Source: Clostridium_AM sp963780135 (lineage in GTDB: Bacteria > Bacillota > Clostridia > Clostridiales > Clostridiaceae). Taken from it: 64,000 nucleotides of DNA. The notes beneath the pieces are model-generated. The model saw only the letters and a program-made list of their open reading frames with translations. It made no database searches and was not told the DNA's origin. The DNA is taken from assembly GCA_963780135.1 (NCBI GenBank), contig CAWAAR010000002.1:186001-250000 (forward strand). Direction: 5' to 3'. Shown in pieces: positions 61,842-64,000 of the stretch (positions are counted from its first letter, which is position 1; each line of letters starts with the position of its first letter). The position numbers were made by a program, and so were the translations under genes.

Positions 61842-62985
61842 CACAAAAAAGATAATAGCAGAAGTCTTTAATGAAATAGCAGAAGGTATTGAAAGTGGAA
61901 GCTTTACAAAGAAAGTTAAAATTGGATTAACAACTTATGGATCAGAACATGGTATAGATGAAATGGTAAAAGCAGCTGAAATGGCTAAGAGTAAATACGG
62001 AAATTTTGATATAATTCTTATTGGACCTAAGGTGGAATGCAATTTTGAAGTAGTGGAAGCTAAAGATGCTAAAGAAGGTCACAAAAAAATGGTAGAGCTT
62101 TTAGAGAAAAAACAATTAGATGGTTGTGTGACTCAGCATTTTGATTTTCCAATAGGAGTGTCTACAGTTGGAAGACTAACAACACCAGCTTTAGGAAAAG
62201 AATTAATTCTTGCAACTACCACAGGAACAACTTCAGCTCATAGGGTAGAAGGAATGATTAAAAATGCTATAGCTGGAATTGCAGTAGCGAAATCAGTAGG
62301 CATACAAGATCCTACTGTAGGAATATTAAATATAGATGGAGCAAGAGCTGTAGAAAGAGCTCTTAAGGATCTTCAAGATGGAGGATATAAATTTAAGTTT
62401 TCAGAATCATTAAGAGCAGATGGTGGAGCTGTAATGAGAGGAAATGATATTTTAGCAGGAACACCTGATGTTATGGTATGTGATTCTTTAACAGGAAATC
62501 TGTTAGTTAAAATATTTTCTTCATTTACAACAGGCGGAAACTATGAAACAGTAGGCTATGGATATGGACCAGGAATAGGTGAAAGCTATGATAAACTTAT
62601 AAATATAGTTTCTCGTGCATCAGGAGCACCACTTATATGTGAAGCCTTGAGATATTGTGATCTTTGTGCTGAAAATCATGCATTAGAAAAAGCATCAAAT
62701 GAATTTAAATTAGCTAATGATGCAGGCTTAAAAGATATTTTAGGTAAGATATTGAAGAAGGATAAACCAGCAGTGTCAGAAGAAATAAAAATGCCACCTA
62801 AAAAGGTAGTTACTTTTGCTATACCGGGAATAGATATATTAGATCTTGAAGATGCATGTAAAGCATTATGGAAAGAGGATATATATTCAGAAAGCGGTAT
62901 GGGATGCACAGGACCAGTTTTGCTAGTAAGTGACAAGGAATCTGAAAAAGCCCTAGAAGTACTAAAAAAAGCTGGTTATAAATAA
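61834..62985 (+). CDS. grdD: Glycine reductase component C, alpha subunit
   Basis: A 383-aa subunit forming the acetyl-enzyme. The active Cys is expected in the C-terminal SGMGCTGPVLLV. Other blocks: VKIGLTTYGSEHGIDEMVKA and VEGMIKNAIAGIAVAKSVGI. The start is GTG at 61834 inside the end of grdC, with GAGGTGAT upstream. It ends the grd operon; a hairpin terminator follows at 63021. Confidence 0.94.
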   Translation: MDSTKKIIAEVFNEIAEGIESGSFTKKVKIGLTTYGSEHGIDEMVKAAEMAKSKYGNFDIILIGPKVECNFEVVEAKDAKEGHKKMVELLEKKQLDGCVTQHFDFPIGVSTVGRLTTPALGKELILATTTGTTSAHRVEGMIKNAIAGIAVAKSVGIQDPTVGILNIDGARAVERALKDLQDGGYKFKFSESLRADGGAVMRGNDILAGTPDVMVCDSLTGNLLVKIFSSFTTGGNYETVGYGYGPGIGESYDKLINIVSRASGAPLICEALRYCDLCAENHALEKASNEFKLANDAGLKDILGKILKKDKPAVSEEIKMPPKKVVTFAIPGIDILDLEDACKALWKEDIYSESGMGCTGPVLLVSDKESEKALEVLKKAGYK

Positions 62986-63020
62986 ATTAGAATACTAAAT
63001 TGTTATTTTTTAAAATATCT

Positions 63021-63063
63021 ATTAAAGGCTTTATAGTAAAAAAATTCTATAAAGCCTTTAATA
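63021..63063 (+). terminator. Terminator of the grd operon
   Basis: Stem AAAGGCTTTATAG / CTATAAAGCCTTT with loop TAAAAAAATT, followed by AATATTT. The rest of 62986-63294 is a leader without a recognised riboswitch. Confidence 0.8.
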
Positions 63064-63294
63064 TTTAGAATAAATCAATCAAAATAGCATGAAAATTGTG
63101 TACAACACTTATACATAACTCGTATTTTTTTAGTATAAATAATGTTAAATATTCATAAAATAACTGCGGTAATCTATATTGATATAAAAATTTAAATTAC
63201 TTATACAAAATTAGAAGGAAAATCCAAACTTTTGTAGAATATCTTAATGCTGTATAAAATTAAAACAAATATATCTTTGGGAGGTAATTTATAA

Positions 63295-64000
63295 ATGAAT
63301 AAGAAAAAATTAGCATCATTATGTGTAACTGCAATAATGGCAGTTTCATTATTTGCTGGTTGTGGTGGAACTCAAAAAGAATCAGGATCAACAACAAGTA
63401 AAACAATTAAAGTAGGTCTTGCAACCGACGAAGGTGGATTAAATGATAAATCCTTTAACCAAGCTGGAGATGAAGGAATAAAAAAAGCTAAAACAGAATT
63501 AAAAAACATAGACTATAAGGCAATTGAATCAAAGAAGAAAGATGAATATCAACCAAATCTTCAAGCTTTAGTAGATAATTCATCAGATTTAATATTTGGA
63601 GTTGGGTACCAAATGGGAGATGCCATGACAGATATAGCTAAAAAATATCCAGATAAAAAATTTGCTATAATAGATTCAGAAGTTAAACTAAAAAATGTTG
63701 TTTCACTTACGTTTAAAGAGCAGGAAGGTTCTTTCTTAACAGGAATTATAGCTGCTAAAACAACTAAGACAAATAAAATAGGATTTATTGGTGGAAAAGA
63801 TTTTGAATTAATCAATAGATTTGCAGCTGGTTATATGGCTGGAGCAAGAACTGTAAATCCAAACATGCAATTTGATATAAGATATGCAAATGACTATGCT
63901 AATGCTGCTAAGGGCGAAGAACTTGCAACTAGCATGTACAACGGTGGATGCGATGTTATCTACCATGCAGCAGGTGGTACTGGTCTTGGATTATTTAAAG
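63295..64000 (+). CDS. BMP-family nucleoside-binding lipoprotein (partial)
   Basis: The 3' end lies beyond the window. It starts with MNKKKLASLCVTAIMAVSLF and the lipobox LFAGC, then a Ser/Thr-rich linker. The substrate-binding domain reads KVGLATDEGGLNDKSFNQAG, FGVGYQMGDAM and GCDVIYHAAGGTGLG. This is the PnrA/Med-like periplasmic-type binding protein of purine-nucleoside ABC importers. The ribosome site is GGGAGGTAA. Confidence 0.92.
   Translation, partial: MNKKKLASLCVTAIMAVSLFAGCGGTQKESGSTTSKTIKVGLATDEGGLNDKSFNQAGDEGIKKAKTELKNIDYKAIESKKKDEYQPNLQALVDNSSDLIFGVGYQMGDAMTDIAKKYPDKKFAIIDSEVKLKNVVSLTFKEQEGSFLTGIIAAKTTKTNKIGFIGGKDFELINRFAAGYMAGARTVNPNMQFDIRYANDYANAAKGEELATSMYNGGCDVIYHAAGGTGLGLFK

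Noticed and set aside
63100..63290. Purine riboswitch before the BMP lipoprotein gene
   Set aside because: I could not find the conserved three-way-junction core or pairing loops in this leader.

Overview
This AT-rich window looks like the chromosome of a spore-forming, amino-acid-fermenting Clostridium (sensu stricto). The evidence is two spore-germination hydrolases (SleB, CwlD), an Fe-S L-serine dehydratase, a complete glycine cleavage system, and a complete glycine reductase operon with two in-frame UGA selenocysteine codons (GrdA, GrdB), the hallmark of Stickland metabolism. I cannot name the species from sequence alone.

Layout. 1-1810: serine dehydratase sdaAB-sdaAA. 1841-3747: an IS1182-type insertion sequence with hairpin ends. 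3852-12064: housekeeping genes (pssA, TVP38-like protein, CBS protein, lipid kinase, a YgiQ radical-SAM gene split by a homopolymer frameshift, a corrinoid-activation-type ASKHA protein). 12236-15212: a magnesium locus with promoter, M-box riboswitch, 26-codon small ORF, soluble MgtE-like protein and an NRAMP-related transporter with a Mg-type TM1 motif. 15387-27634: sleB, a cysteine-specific T-box with cysK-cysE, queG, plsC, nth, malic enzyme, CinA C-terminal protein, alpha/beta hydrolase, M42 peptidase and two VanW paralogues. 27736-27976: a long imperfect palindrome.

28257-46994: an 18.65 kb genomic island in tRNA-Leu(CAG). The 3' 61 bp of the tRNA recur at the right end with one mismatch, and a decayed third copy lies inside at about 42388-42452, so the island looks like two tandem modules. 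Module A has a truncated integrase (cut by an IS3-family element), an Abi-like protein, an unknown protein, and a tightly packed five-gene operon (33462-42109). This operon encodes a P-loop ATPase, an unknown protein, a 976-aa unknown protein, a ParA/MinD-type ATPase and an HD-domain protein with a zinc knuckle. It is the best candidate for an undescribed (probably anti-phage) system. Module B has a PD-(D/E)XK nuclease-NACHT (Avs-like) gene interrupted by one amber codon, plus remnants of an IS200/IS605 TnpA and an Rpn-family nuclease.

47156-64000: cwlD, trmL, degV; glycine riboswitch 1 with gcvT-gcvH-gcvPA-gcvPB; tandem glycine riboswitch 2 with grdX-trxB-trxA-grdE-grdA-grdB-grdC-grdD; then the start of a BMP-type nucleoside-binding lipoprotein cut by the window end. 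Serine dehydratase, glycine cleavage, glycine reductase and cysteine synthesis together describe glycine/serine/cysteine metabolism, with the glycine genes under two separate glycine-sensing leaders.
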